DNA of 64,000 nucleotides from assembly GCA_963969345.1 (NCBI GenBank), contig OZ017767.1:4678739-4742738 (forward strand). The letters are read 5' to 3'. The notes beneath the pieces are model-generated. The model ran no database searches. It saw only the letters and a list, made by a program, of their open reading frames with translations, and had not been told where the DNA came from. A program made the translations under genes and the position numbers. This DNA is from Turbatrix aceti. Taxonomy: Eukaryota; Nematoda; Chromadorea; Rhabditida; Panagrolaimidae. This document shows positions 24,817 to 35,535 of the stretch, piece after piece. Position 1 is the first letter of the stretch, and each line of letters starts with the position of its first letter.

Positions 24817-26681
24817 ATGATGACGACTACGACTGGCTGTGGTGCTATGGCTTTCTCGACCCGAGAAAAAAAGACTCCAGCCATTCTGAATAACTATTTC
24901 AACAGCGATCCTCACCAGAGCATCCTCGAGACCATGGACGCGGCTTCTCGTCGCTGCAACAAGCCTCTCGGCTGGTTCACGGACCCGAGCCATGCCAGCA
25001 CGCAGGACAGCTACCACTCGCCGGGTCTCACCCCGACCCAGACCCCGCCACCCCCTGCGATGACCCCCGAGCCGAGCGAGGACTCCAAGGACGCCTCGAG
25101 CAGCAACAACAGCTCGTCCGGCAAGCGACGTGGCAAGAAGGGCGGTCGACAGCGGCTGAAGAAGCTCTCGGTGAACTTTACCATTGTCGGGAGTCAGAGC
25201 CACAAGGATGTCGTCCCCGAACGAGTCCCCTCTGCCGTCCCTGCTCCCGCCCCAGTGCAGCAGGCCGTGCCTGAGGACCGGGCCCCGGTCGTCAGCAGCC
25301 AGACCCTCGCCGCCTCGGCCAACTCCGCGGTGCCCAAGGAGCGCAAGGACGACTACTGGTACTACGACCCCGTAAGCGACGGATTCTACTACGAAAACAA
25401 CGGCAGCCGAGGCTGGCGCAAGCGAAACCCCAAAATCCATGGTCCCCCGCCTACGGCGGCCTCCCGCTCGTACGACGCTGAGAAAGAAGCCGTCAAGAAC
25501 CACCAGATGCTCGTTGCCTCCGTGACGCAGCGCATGGCCGCAGCCGCTGTCGCCCAGCAGCAGCAGACGCAGCGACAGCCCTTCCGCTACTACGACCCGG
25601 AGTCTGACGGTTACTACTACGAGATGGCCTCCGTGGACGGCTGGCGTCGGCGCACTCCGGTATCTGGCGCTGAGGTCGGCTCGAAGCCGAAGTCATCCAC
25701 GACCCCGACGCCGCCCCAGCAGCAGCAGTCGGCCTTCCAGCCCTCGCAGTCCAGCAGCGTCCATCAGTTCTCGTCGATCAGCCGACCGAGCGTGCCTGCA
25801 TCCGGCCCAGCCGGAGCGCCGCCCAAGCTCATCAAGCCGGCGCCCCTCCTTACGAACCGCCAGATCGAGGACTTCATCGTGCACCAGGCGACTTCTTCCC
25901 TGTCTTCCAACAACGCTCCCGCCGGCGCGCCCCCGGTCTCTTCGACGACGAGCCCCTCGCTGACCGACGATCTCTCGTCGACGTCTTCGCCGGCCCCCGC
26001 CGAGCAGCAGTCCAAGCTCATGCCCCACTTCCGAAGAATCCAGGGCCTCCAGCAGAGCGGCAGCTCGTCCAACAACTGCCAGACGTCGTTCAGCGTCGGC
26101 AGCGCCGATGAGCCGTACGAGTTCTACTGGAGCGACACCGAGAAGGCCTCTTCCATCGGCTCTGCTGAGGACGGCACCGACTCCACCACCGGTCCTTCGC
26201 CGCAGTCCCACGTGCCGCAACCCCTCTCGCAGGCTCATCCAGTCCGACGACCCGGATATCTATCGTTAGTTTTTTTTCATGATCATTCGAACTTGTTTTA
26301 TGGGAATCTGTTTTTTTCAGAATGGCACCCTGGGGCAACGGAGGCTTTGGCTTCAACACCGTTCCGATGACGCCTGCCAGCGACCGACCCAACTTTGACG
26401 TCGACAGGTTTATCAACGACCTCCCCGACAACTACGCCGAGAAGTTCCTGCAGCGCATGACCGCGCTCCCGACGCCGCTGACTCCCGGACCACGCGGACC
26501 CTTCTCCGACGGACCGGCGCCCAGCGATTCGCCGCTCTACACTCCGATGAAGGAGAACACGCTGTGGACTCCCTTCAGGACGCCGAGCAAGAGCGAAGTA
26601 TTCGGCGGATGCTTCGGCGACGACGCGGTGCCCCAGACAAAGACGGCGACGGCTTCTGCCTGGCATGCGCCGTGCGCGTAA
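24817..26681 (+). CDS. Disordered protein with two YYDPxSDGxYYE repeats
   Basis: Two exons, 24817-26264 and 26321-26681, give 602 residues; the 56-nt intron is gttagt to ttttttcag and the frame is restored exactly. After a Ser/Pro-rich N-terminus comes a basic patch (GKRRGKKGGRQRLKKLS, about 105-121). Two related aromatic motifs follow: YWYYDPVSDGFYYENNGSRGWRKR (shown to its 19th residue as YWYYDPVSDGFYYENNGSR) near 183 and FRYYDPESDGYYYE near 258, each followed by GW(R)R. The middle is Gln/Ser/Pro-rich low complexity. The second exon has a compact segment (NFDVDRFINDLPDNYAEKFL) and Thr-Pro sites (TPLTPGP, LYTPMKENTLWTPFRTP). The aromatic motifs recall OCRE/WW-like short folds, but I do not recognise the family. 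A role in RNA or protein scaffolding is speculation. The adjacent ATGATG makes the first of two Met codons the default start. Confidence 0.75.
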
Positions 26682-27820
26682 TTCTGGCCGAGCCAGTTTC
26701 CTTAGGATCGCTTTTCGAAAAGAGAGCAGCAATGATGTTTACACGCACCGTCGACACCACCGCCTTCCCTGCTTCGCGCCGCTCATATCACCCCTTAGGC
26801 CTTATTACTCGGCTCTGAGCCGCCATTATCCCCTATACAATCACTCTGCTCTGTCTCTCCTGTCCTTGGTATACAAAATTGGTCTATTATCTATTTATTT
26901 TGCAAAAAAGTACGATTCACATATTTACGCTGTTTTTCTTTACCTTGTTGACTGTTGTTGCGCATGCATAACTGTACCGTATCGTTAACTGCACTTACAT
27001 ATGACCGACCCTCTTCCAATCACCCTCGTCCCTTGCCACTGGCTTTCACTCTTGTTACTGTTTTTCTTTCTTCACGGCCTTTCTGTTTCGTTTTGAGACC
27101 AGCACACGTCCTCCTCCCTCCCTCCCCCCGTACTCACGACTGTTTGCCGTTGTACACGGCACCTTCTTTGTTTGCCCCGCTTGATTCGTGATTGTGATTC
27201 CGCCAATTCCTGACGTGTAACAGGCGATCGTCTCTGTCTGCCCGTGCCGGCACGTGTGGACGAGCCGCGGCACACGCGTGCTTCCTGCTAGTTGTGCTTT
27301 CCTGTCGCTACTCTTTCCTTCCTTCTTCCTTTATTTTTTTTGTTATACTCTCCCCAAGTGTCTTATTTGGCTTCGTGATTATTTGTCTGTAAGTGATAAG
27401 GCGTGGCCTCGCGTGTTGTACATACACTTTGCACGAAGATGCATGCATCTCGCGGCAGCCTCGATCACCTCTTGCAGAGGAGACGGGGCTGCCTAGAATG
27501 CCTTAGGCTATAGAGTTTGACCTTCGGTCGAGCCTTTTTTTTCTGTGTTTTTGATTGAAATGAATAAAAGCGATGTTACTGACCTGCATTGACTGTCAGC
27601 TGACTGGTTTGGGGAAGGGGGGGGGCAGAACACGAAAGCCGCGTGCTTGACCACTTGAGAACCAACCACAAGCGGATCTCAGCCACTCCAAAACCCGCGT
27701 TTTCGAAAGCCCTTTTGAGTGGGATTAGCGGATCATCGCCCCTCGTATCACAACAGCGTCGTCGGCGCGTCGGCGGTGGCCGCTTTGATCCAGCGACGCG
27801 CTTGGTTGGACGACAGCCAA
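26682..27820. other. 3' UTR and intergenic sequence
   Basis: Pyrimidine-rich on the plus strand with no coding signal. AATAAA at 27563-27568 could be the polyadenylation signal of the preceding gene, which would imply a 3' UTR of about 0.9 kb. Confidence 0.4.
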
Positions 27821-29424
27821 CACGGACAATCCATTTTCATATATGTGTCATGCAGAATTCATATGTACGTTGAGTAGTTATTTTTATGACAGGGGCGTGA
27901 GATATATATGACACGGAAATGAAACACACATGACTTATATATGACATATATATAAGTCATGTCTAATTAGGCCACTAGGATTAGGCGGCTTTTCTCGAGC
28001 AGATTTCAGCTTTTATCCCCCCTTTTGTGCCCCAGAAGTCCCCATATATCATAAATATCATGATTTTATCATGCCAATTCACAATAATAATCAAATTGAA
28101 TAATAAAAAGTAGTTGATGAAGCAGATCGGCGTTGGACGCAGTCTTCGAAGTGTTGAAGGTCGAGTGGGAAGATGTCTCGTTGTTGTCGGTTCGTTCGTG
28201 CCATGCCAAGTCCCCAAATGTTGCCCAAAACCGTTGTCTTAGCCGCAAAGTTGTCGATTCGTCCTAAAATAGGGAAACATTAGTTGTGTTTTCAACGTTT
28301 TCATAAAACTTACATTCATTATGCGAGCGGGTACGTCTGTAGGCTGGTGGAAGTCATCTGAAAGCCTTGAAGCGTTACTGAATACAAATTAAACCCTGAA
28401 ACTCATGTTTGCCCCAAAATTTGATGCCAAATGCCTTTCAACCATTTTTTTACCTATTTTTTGCTATTGTGAAGCCAAATCGTGGCACCCCAGCTATCGC
28501 AGCGCAATCCTACCTAAAAAATTGCAGAACTCATTGCACAATTGCATAAAAAGGGAAAAAAATGGTTGAAACTTATTTGGTATGAAAAAATAGAAGAAAA
28601 AACGCCCCAAAACTTGGAAAAGTTCGAAAACCTACGCCGGTGGAGGGTATCGGAAGAAGTTGCCGATCGGTTGTATACGCTTTGAGGAGGTGGCCGGAAG
28701 AATCTGAAACAAAAACAAAACAATTCACGCTAAGAAACGACAATGACGACACGCACGAGAAAAAAAATAACAATCAAAAAACAATGAAGTTGGACAAGCC
28801 AATGCGAGCGATTATAATTATTCAATCCGCTCGAAACATTCGCGCTGAGACTCCTCAAAAAGAGGAAAGTCGCATAACTGCGCCAGTCGAAAAATTTATC
28901 GAACGGAATTTATTTCAAAATTCAGAAGCTTTAGTTTTTGAAGATAAATTTTTATATTTTGTAATTTGAAAAGTGAATTCTGGGCTGTTACAATTTTTTA
29001 AAATTCGGCTCGAAATCCACAAAGATTATGGACAAAACTTTTCCTAGTCTTTGCATCTGATATCATGTTGAGTCACATATCATGATATCAAGTGTACTAT
29101 TTATTTGAAACACCCTGATAGCAGTATTGGAAGGTTATACATTTTTCTATTACCAAAAACATGGTATAATCTGAGCACTACCTGTGTGTGACCGATATAT
29201 GACTTTGGTGTGAGATTTGCGATAGATGTATGACGTTAGTGTTCCGTCATATATGACAATGACGAACCAATGCAATTTAACACTCGCATCGAATTTTTCA
29301 TATGATTTACATATATGAAACATACATGACAAATTTTTACATGACACGTAAATGATGTATATATGACAAAAGTTACGTACATATGAATTCTGCATGACAC
29401 ATATATGAAAATGGATTGTCCGTG
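27821..29424. mobile_element. DNA element with perfect 50-bp terminal inverted repeats
   Basis: The first 50 bases (27821-27870, starting CACGGACAATCCATTTTC) are the exact reverse complement of the last 50 (29375-29424). The subterminal regions on both sides are full of tatatgaca/tcatatat motifs (27895-27960 and 29190-29370). The interior is AT-rich and has no transposase-like frame. Only AA is shared at both flanks, so a target duplication is not demonstrated. The superfamily is therefore unassigned. The right end lies immediately beside the segment that is repeated across the first assembly gap. Confidence 0.7.
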
Positions 29425-29426
29425 AA

Positions 29427-29876
29427 CTCGTGAGGCAGCGCTGCGATGACGACGTGTGCAAATTCGCACGACTCGAGGGACTTGCCTGCACTGTTACGAC
29501 CCGGCTGCCTGCGTGCCTGGGGTTGCAAAAGTGCTCTACGACTCACTCAGAGCCCAGAGTACAGAGCAAGGAGGAAAACAAAGAAAAAAACAAAAATACG
29601 GCCGGCGTTCCCGGATAAACTCCTCGTGACTACAGCGAAACAACACGCTCCGTTCCGATTGCCGTCAGCAAAGGTCGCTTCCAGAAGGTTTAGAACATTT
29701 CAGAAGAAAACAAAACACGTGCAAGTGGTCGGAGATAACCATCGTGTTTGTTTGTTGGTTGTGCCGTGCCAGAGAACGAAAACAAGAGTTTTTTCTCGGA
29801 ATGCTTCGTTTTATGCCGTAAACAACGAGCTAAGCTTCGGCCGCCATGAGACATGGAGGTGGAAAAATTGTCAAAA
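29427..29876. repeat. 450-bp segment repeated on the far side of the gap
   Basis: Nearly identical to 30077-30526, with about four differences visible (for example gcgatgacg against gcggtgacg, taaccatcg against taaccgtcg). It ends exactly at the start of the N run. Confidence 0.9.
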
Positions 29877-30076
29877 NNNNNNNNNNNNNNNNNNNNNNNN
29901 NNNNNNNNNNNNNNNNNNNNNNNNNNNNNNNNNNNNNNNNNNNNNNNNNNNNNNNNNNNNNNNNNNNNNNNNNNNNNNNNNNNNNNNNNNNNNNNNNNNN
30001 NNNNNNNNNNNNNNNNNNNNNNNNNNNNNNNNNNNNNNNNNNNNNNNNNNNNNNNNNNNNNNNNNNNNNNNNNNNN
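29877..30076. other. Assembly gap, 200 N
   Basis: A run of exactly 200 N, a conventional placeholder for a gap of unknown size. Confidence 0.98.
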
Positions 30077-30526
30077 CTCGTGAGGCAGCGCTGCGGTGAC
30101 GACGTGTGCAAATTCGCACGACTCGAGGGACTTGCCTGCACTGTTACGACCCGGCTGCCTGCGTGCCTGGGGTTGCAAAAGTGCTCTACGACTCACTCAG
30201 AGCCCAGAGTACAGAGCAAGGAGGAAAACAAAGAAAAAAAACAAAAATACGGCCGGCGTTCCCGGATAAACTCCTCGTGACTACAGCGAAACAACACGCT
30301 CCGTTCCGATTGCCGTCAGCAAAGGTCGCTTCCAGAAGGTTTAGAACATTTCAGAAGAAAACAAAACACGTGCAAGTGGTCGGAGATAACCGTCGTGTTT
30401 GTTTGTTGGTTGTGCCGTGCCAGAGAACGAAAACAAGAGTTTTTTCTCGGAATGCTTCGTTTTGTGCCGTAAACAACGAGCTAAGCTTCGGCCGCCATGA
30501 GACATGGAGGTGGAAAAATTGTCAAA
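30077..30526. repeat. Second copy of the 450-bp gap-flanking segment
   Basis: Near-identical to 29427-29876; here the sequence continues past the point where the first copy is cut by N. Confidence 0.9.
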
Positions 30527-31065
30527 AACAAATTGCGAATTCATTATCGATGCTCCTAACTCTTGATGTCTGGCTGGTCGAGCAAAAATGCAGACAGGTT
30601 GTTTTGCTCTCACCTGATGACTAAAGACAGCATAAACGACACAAAACGAGAGTTCAAAGGCCAAAATTCGTTATTGTTTACGTGCGAACTGGCCAAAGGC
30701 GAAAAATAAGCCGCATGCACGGTCCAATTTTTTGAAAATAACAATACTACGTCACCAAAGATCAACAAAACTTGTGGTTCGTTCACGCTTATTGGTTAGG
30801 AATTCGAATTCCCAAAAAAATGTATTCGTAATGTTTTGTAGAGCAAGGGGCAGGTACGTTCGTAAACACGAAGAAACCACGTGGCGTGCTTTCAGAACTC
30901 TTGATTCCAATAAATGTACATGCAGCGCCCGTCACACGCGTGCCCAGACATCGCGTCGTTGAATGGCGTAAATGCAAATCCTATCCTGGTTTTCCAGCAA
31001 CCCACCCAAAAACTGGTAACGCAAAACTAAACAGCAACAAAATAAGAAAAACTAAATATTACTGT
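30527..31065. repeat. Left arm of the segmental duplication
   Basis: Matches 40588-41126 with only scattered differences. In this copy the homology stops at the target site of a retrotransposon and resumes at 32698. No supported gene. Confidence 0.9.
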
Positions 31066-31067
31066 TT

Positions 31068-32612
31068 TCGTACGACGCCATCTGGCGTTCTTTACGAGCC
31101 ATCGGAGTCGAGGAACCACTGGTGCAGTACATCCAGCTCCTCTACGCCAACAGCAGCTCTGCTGTACGTGTAGGGGACATCGCTGCCTGCTTTGCCACTC
31201 AAAGGGGTGTTCGCCAGGGAGATTCACTTTCCCCCCTCCTCTTCATCCTTGTCCTCCAGTCTGTGCTCAATAACATTGACTGGTCAAATCGAGGATTCCA
31301 AATTGGCAGGCACCGACTCTGCTACCTTGCCTACGCCGACGACATTGCGCTCCTGGCACCAGATGCTCCCACAGCTCAAGCCATGCTGCAGGACCTGGCC
31401 GACGAAGCTCTCTCTGTCGGTCTGGAAATCAACATCGGCAAGACCAAGTGGATGAGCAACTCGAAAGACGACGCGACGATTCTACTGAACGGTTTTCCGG
31501 TCGAAAGAGTAAAAGAGTTTGTCTATCTTGGACAGCTCTTCTCCTGGCCGAGAGACCACAAGAAAGAAATTATCAAAAGAATGACGGCAGGACGAAAGGC
31601 GTATTTCAAGTACAAAGACTTCCTGCGCTCACGCCAAGTCAAAATGGGGCTGAAACGGCGACTCATCGAGCAGTGCATAAAGCCAGCAGTCCTCTACGGC
31701 TGCGAAACCTGGGCACTCACCGACGCCGGAATCGAAACCCTCCAGCGGGGACAACGTCGCCTCGAACGTGCTATCTTAGAGGTGCGTTTGAGCGACAAAG
31801 TCCCATCCGAATCCATCCGGAAGCGCACCAAGCTCAAAGACTGGAACGAATCCGCCCGCCGCCGCAAGCAGAAATACGCCAAATCGCTCGCGACGACCGA
31901 CGACGACAACTGGGCAGTCCGACTGTCAGACTGGCGCCCCACAGAAGACTACGTGGAAGCCAAGCGACCGCTAGGACGACCACGCATGCGCTGGACCGAC
32001 GACCTCGCCATTGCCTACAACCAGAGTTGTTCAATTCGACAATTTTCAGTGCTCGCTCTGCTCGCGCTCTTTGAGCAATTCAATTTTCCGTGCTCGCTCT
32101 GCTCATGCTCTTTGAGTTCCTAAAATTTTCGCGCTCGCTCCGCTCGCGCTCTTTTATTCTCAGATCCTCTGCTCTTGCTCTGCTCACGCTCGTGAGTCGA
32201 GCAGGAGCGAGCAATGAGCGAAAATGGCTCACACAAGAAAAGTGAATTTTGAGTCACAAATTCAGTCCTTTTCTAAAAGAAAGACCGCATATTGCTTGGA
32301 GATACCCCCAACATCGTGTTTTTGATCGAAACTACCAGTATTTTAGTATTTGTAGCACTGAATTTGTAGTGAGCAGTGCTCATTTGAAAATTTATCGCGC
32401 TCGCTCTGCTCGCGCTCTTTGAGCACTCCAATTTTTCGTGCTCGCTCTGCTCATGCTCATTGAGCACTCCAATTTTTCGCGCTCGCTCCGCTCGCGCTCG
32501 TGAGCTGAGCAGGAGCGAGCAGTGAGCAGGAGCAATTTGGTGAGCATCGAACAACTCTGCCTACAACGCTTCTACCAAGGACTTCGATTTCAGACGGATT
32601 GTTTTTCTTTGA
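31068..32612 (+). pseudogene. Reverse transcriptase C-terminal fragment (RTE clade)
   Basis: The frame is open from 31068 to 32021 and shows the RT block GVRQGDSLSPLLF, the catalytic YADD (LAYADDIALL), then a thumb-like region. The typical RTE C-terminus follows: PAVLYGCETWALT, and a closing GRPRMRWTDDLAIA. The domain lacks its N-terminal half and the upstream endonuclease because the copy is truncated at 31066. The frame is interrupted at 32022 by a 538-bp transposon and picks up again after it, ending at a TGA at 32610-32612. Dead copy; established RT family knowledge supports the assignment, and the clade call rests on the C-terminal motifs. Confidence 0.88.
32022..32559. mobile_element. 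hAT-like non-autonomous element (MITE) nested in the retrotransposon
   Basis: Ends are CAGAGTTGTTC and GAACAACTCTG (11-bp terminal inverted repeats). The insertion duplicated 8 bp, CCTACAAC, at 32014-32021 and 32560-32567; an 8-bp duplication and CAGAG-type ends are typical of hAT elements. The interior is largely degenerate copies of a 20-30 bp unit, roughly gctcgctctgctcgcgctct plus ttgagca, in both orientations. It encodes nothing. Confidence 0.9.
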
Positions 32613-32878
32613 TGACCCCTCTTCGTACGACCCCACTGATTTGTATAATCCCGTGTGTACGAGTAAGAGATAAAATTGAAAATTGAAAAAAAAATTGAAA
32701 TATTACTGTATTGCAATCGTAAATTTACGAAGTCATCATCCGCTCGGCCATTATCAGCAGTTTTGTCGTCCACAATCGACACGAATAGCAGCACAGATTT
32801 TATAAAGTCATATCAAACATTCGACAAAGCCAACAAAAACGGTAAAAACCAACAAAACTCAAAAAGAAAGAGAGAAGA

Positions 32879-34378
32879 TCAACATGACGGCTTTGCAGAA
32901 GGTTGATACTGAACGACAACCATGGCCTGATCGCGTTCGTAGGGCTCAAGACTGATCTGCTCGCAAAAATTGAATTCCTCGCTCTTGAGCTTCTCGATTT
33001 CTTTGGCGAAGATGGCTTCTGGAGCAGCAGTGCGGTCGATACGGTTGGGCATGATTGTGGTGACGCAGTAGCCGCCCGTCTTCAGGAGCATCATTGCGTT
33101 GTGCGCAATGATTTGCGCCTGATGAGGATCGGCAATGTCGGAGATGATCGTGTCGACCTGAGCACGCATGCGGTACGTGGACGGGTAGCGTGCATCGGCG
33201 ACGATCGGTGTGATGTTCGGCCGGTTCTCAGCAATCTCGGCCAGACGTTGGCCGCGTCTGGGGCTGGCCTCAACTGCGTAAACGAGGCCCTCCTGCAAAT
33301 AAAAACACACATATATCCATCGTTTTACAAAAAAAAACCTTTTTCAAAAAATGTATTTTTCAAAAAAAAAACTTACGGGTCCAACAATGTCAGACACGTG
33401 GGAAGCCGTGACACCGTAAGCGGCACCCAAGTAGAGAACCTTGGAGCCAGGTTTGATGCGCGTGTTCTCGATGCCAGCCATCATGCCAGCTGCCAGCTTC
33501 GATCGGAAAGGATTCCAAACACGGTACTCAACCATGGCACCGCTGACCCGATCGTAGAAAGAAACCCGTTTTTCTCCATACACGGAATCACCGGGGATGG
33601 GGTTGAGCGTGGCAAGGGTGTCTTCCTTGCCCTTCACGATGAACGAGCCTAAAAACAAAGAAATGCAAAAACTGAAATTCAACCGCTAAAATTGCACCAA
33701 CCTTCGAATCGATGGGGTTCAACATATTCGATTGGGAATAGTTCCAAAACCGCCGGCGGGTCGGAACTTTCGATCGGCGATCCTTCTTTGACTGGCCTTG
33801 GGGCCGGAGTCTGGTCGCCATCGACAGTATCACCCGGAAAACCGTTCGTAGTGGCTTCGTCGACGAACTGTTCGTTGTCGTCGACGGCGAACGACTCTAA
33901 AAACATACGAATTCTTGCAATTCAGTGATCAAAACAGCACAAACCTTCAGAATGATGATGCTCGACGCCGACAGTTTCGTCGTCCACGCGATCGTCTGCG
34001 CGAGGAGATCCACGTCCACAGCGTGAGCCACCTCTTCCTCGAGTGGCTTCTCCGCGACCGTCATCCCTGGATCCGCCACGGCCACTTCCACGAATTCCAC
34101 CGGGGTTGCTGGCGCCTCCACGGCCACGAACGCCGCCGTCACCTAAAATAACAAAAAATATCAGTTATTTTGTCAATAAATAATAATCAACATAAAAATA
34201 TTTATTATTATCTGGTTAATTACGTCAAAAACTCACCCTGCTCATTCAACGGCGATGACGACGAAACCGATGGATTTGACGGTGGCGACTGAGGCGCTGA
34301 CCGTCCATGCCAACGGGAAAACGCACCTTTTGAGCCGTTTATGCTATTGGAATAATGATAACGTTTAGGGCGAGTCAT
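32879..34378 (-). CDS. Fibrillarin-like protein, copy A (intact, with GAR region)
   Basis: Five exons on the minus strand (34378-34237, 34142-33945, 33896-33702, 33648-33377, 33292-32879) give 406 residues. Exon 2 encodes a Gly/Arg-rich region ([20 protein letters not shown]) like the GAR domain of fibrillarin, followed by an acidic linker. Exons 3-5 carry the methyltransferase part: [41 protein letters not shown], the SAM-binding [28 protein letters not shown], and [16 protein letters not shown]. Fibrillarin 2'-O-methylates rRNA in box C/D snoRNPs in the nucleolus. Here the usual SIKANCIDSTA motif reads [11 protein letters not shown], so the normally conserved Lys is gone. Activity is therefore uncertain. 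It is probably a divergent paralogue rather than the main fibrillarin, which should be elsewhere. It is divergently oriented from the acidic repeat gene at 34920. Confidence 0.88.
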
Positions 34379-34919
34379 GATTACCTACAAAACCGTGCAT
34401 TTTTAAAAAAAGGATTCTACTTTTTTTGCCGATCGCCACAAAAAAAGAACACGGGGAAAACGCTGGCAATAAACACGCAGGCGCCAAAACGAGTACTTGG
34501 CTTAATCTTGAACTTGATGACAAGAGAAAAATGGCAGAAGTAAGAACAATATATGAATACACAAGAAAATGCAGACAGAAATACACCACTTTTATCAAAT
34601 CGCTATCACGCGATTTCTTTCGTGCCAAGATTAGGCAAAGTATGGTATATCAATGATATGCCGTTTGCCTCAACGTCTCTCTTTCTATTTTGTTACGAGG
34701 TTCTTTTTTTCGTTCGTTTTTTTGCATTTTTGTGTGTCTTTTTTTCATTTGTGATCTTTTTTTTGCGTTAGGCTTTCGGAGAGTCGTATCAGCGTCCAAA
34801 TCTTTATATTAATTTCTCTACGTACACATTTACTGATACCATTTTCTGTAAATTTTTTTATGCGATCATTGCGATTATTTTTAATTGAAACTATACCTCG
34901 TTCACTATATTGCAGGACT
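34379..34919. promoter_or_regulatory. Divergent intergenic region of the fibrillarin-like / acidic repeat pair
   Basis: The 541 bp between two divergent starts are duplicated, with small changes, at 42800-43324. The right end is a strong acceptor (cactatattgcag) 4 nt upstream of the acidic gene ATG, so a leader intron or trans-splice site is likely. No promoter motif can be named. Confidence 0.4.
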
Positions 34920-35420
34920 ATGGGTACTCATACCAAGCGCTGGTTTACCAGTACGGCAAACGGCCGACGGGGTGGAAGGCCGCCCGCAAACCCCGCTCCT
35001 GCGAATCCCACACCCGCGAACTCCGCGCCCGTGAACAATTTGGGATCTGAATCGGAACCGAACAACAACGGCGACGACGGCAACGATCCCCCAGCCCAAG
35101 AAGAACCCGTTTTGGGATTCGAACTGGAACCGGACAACAACGGCGACGACGGCAACGATCCCCCAGCCCAAGAAGAACCCGTTTTGGGATTCGAACTGGA
35201 ACCGGACAACAACGGCGACTACGGCAACGATCCGCCGGCTCAGGAAGAACCTGTTTTCGAATCCGAATCGAAACCGGACTACAACGATGACTACGGGGAC
35301 TGCGGCTACGATACGCCGGCCCAGGAAAAACCCGTCTCGGGTAGAAACCCATTCATGTATCTCCTACTCATTCTGCCTGTCATTCTCGTTCTTTTTGTTA
35401 TTCTGTTCATATTTTTTTAG
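34920..35420 (+). CDS. Acidic 24-residue-repeat protein with C-terminal membrane anchor
   Basis: A single exon of 166 residues. It starts [20 protein letters not shown], then has a Pro/Ala/Asn stretch ([12 protein letters not shown]). Four tandem acidic repeats follow, about 24 residues each, with a core [20 protein letters not shown]; the last is degenerate. The protein ends with one hydrophobic helix (MYLLLILPVILVLFVILFIF), which fits a tail-anchored protein facing the cytosol. The ATG lies 4 nt after a good acceptor. An upstream in-frame ATG at 34860 would include that acceptor and is less likely. The family is not recognised. The 5' half of this gene was copied into the chimeric fibrillarin gene at 43325. 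Confidence 0.65.
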   Translation: MGTHTKRWFTSTANGRRGGRPPANPAPANPTPANSAPVNNLGSESEPNNNGDDGNDPPAQEEPVLGFELEPDNNGDDGNDPPAQEEPVLGFELEPDNNGDYGNDPPAQEEPVFESESKPDYNDDYGDCGYDTPAQEKPVSGRNPFMYLLLILPVILVLFVILFIFF

Positions 35421-35535
35421 CGTGTTATAAAACATTTTGCTAGATATTTGGAATCAGGGTTGTAGGCTGAGCGTGAGAAGAATAGACATTCGATCAGACG
35501 CATCGAGAAAAAACTTGTAAATTTGCTCAGTCAGA

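Larger units (their letters stand above)
31066..32697 (+). mobile_element. 5'-truncated RTE-type non-LTR retrotransposon insertion
   Basis: The insert is flanked by a 12-bp target duplication, AAATATTACTGT, at 31054-31065 and 32698-32709. The paralogous segment at about 41115-41126 has a single copy, which is the empty site. The insert begins inside the reverse transcriptase domain, as expected for incomplete target-primed reverse transcription. It ends in a short AT-rich tail with repeated attg (aaaattgaaaattg), typical of RTE 3' ends. It carries a nested hAT-like element (32022-32559). Confidence 0.92.

Noticed and set aside
29690..30196. Open frames running through the N gap
   Set aside because: They are open only because N codons have no stops.
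32903..33652. 249-codon plus-strand frame opposite fibrillarin copies A and B
   Set aside because: It crosses both fibrillarin introns antisense and has no domain; the minus-strand model explains the sequence.
34860..34919. Upstream in-frame ATG for the acidic repeat gene
   Set aside because: It lies before a strong acceptor and is out of frame in the duplicated copy at 43.3 kb, so the later ATG shared by both copies is preferred.
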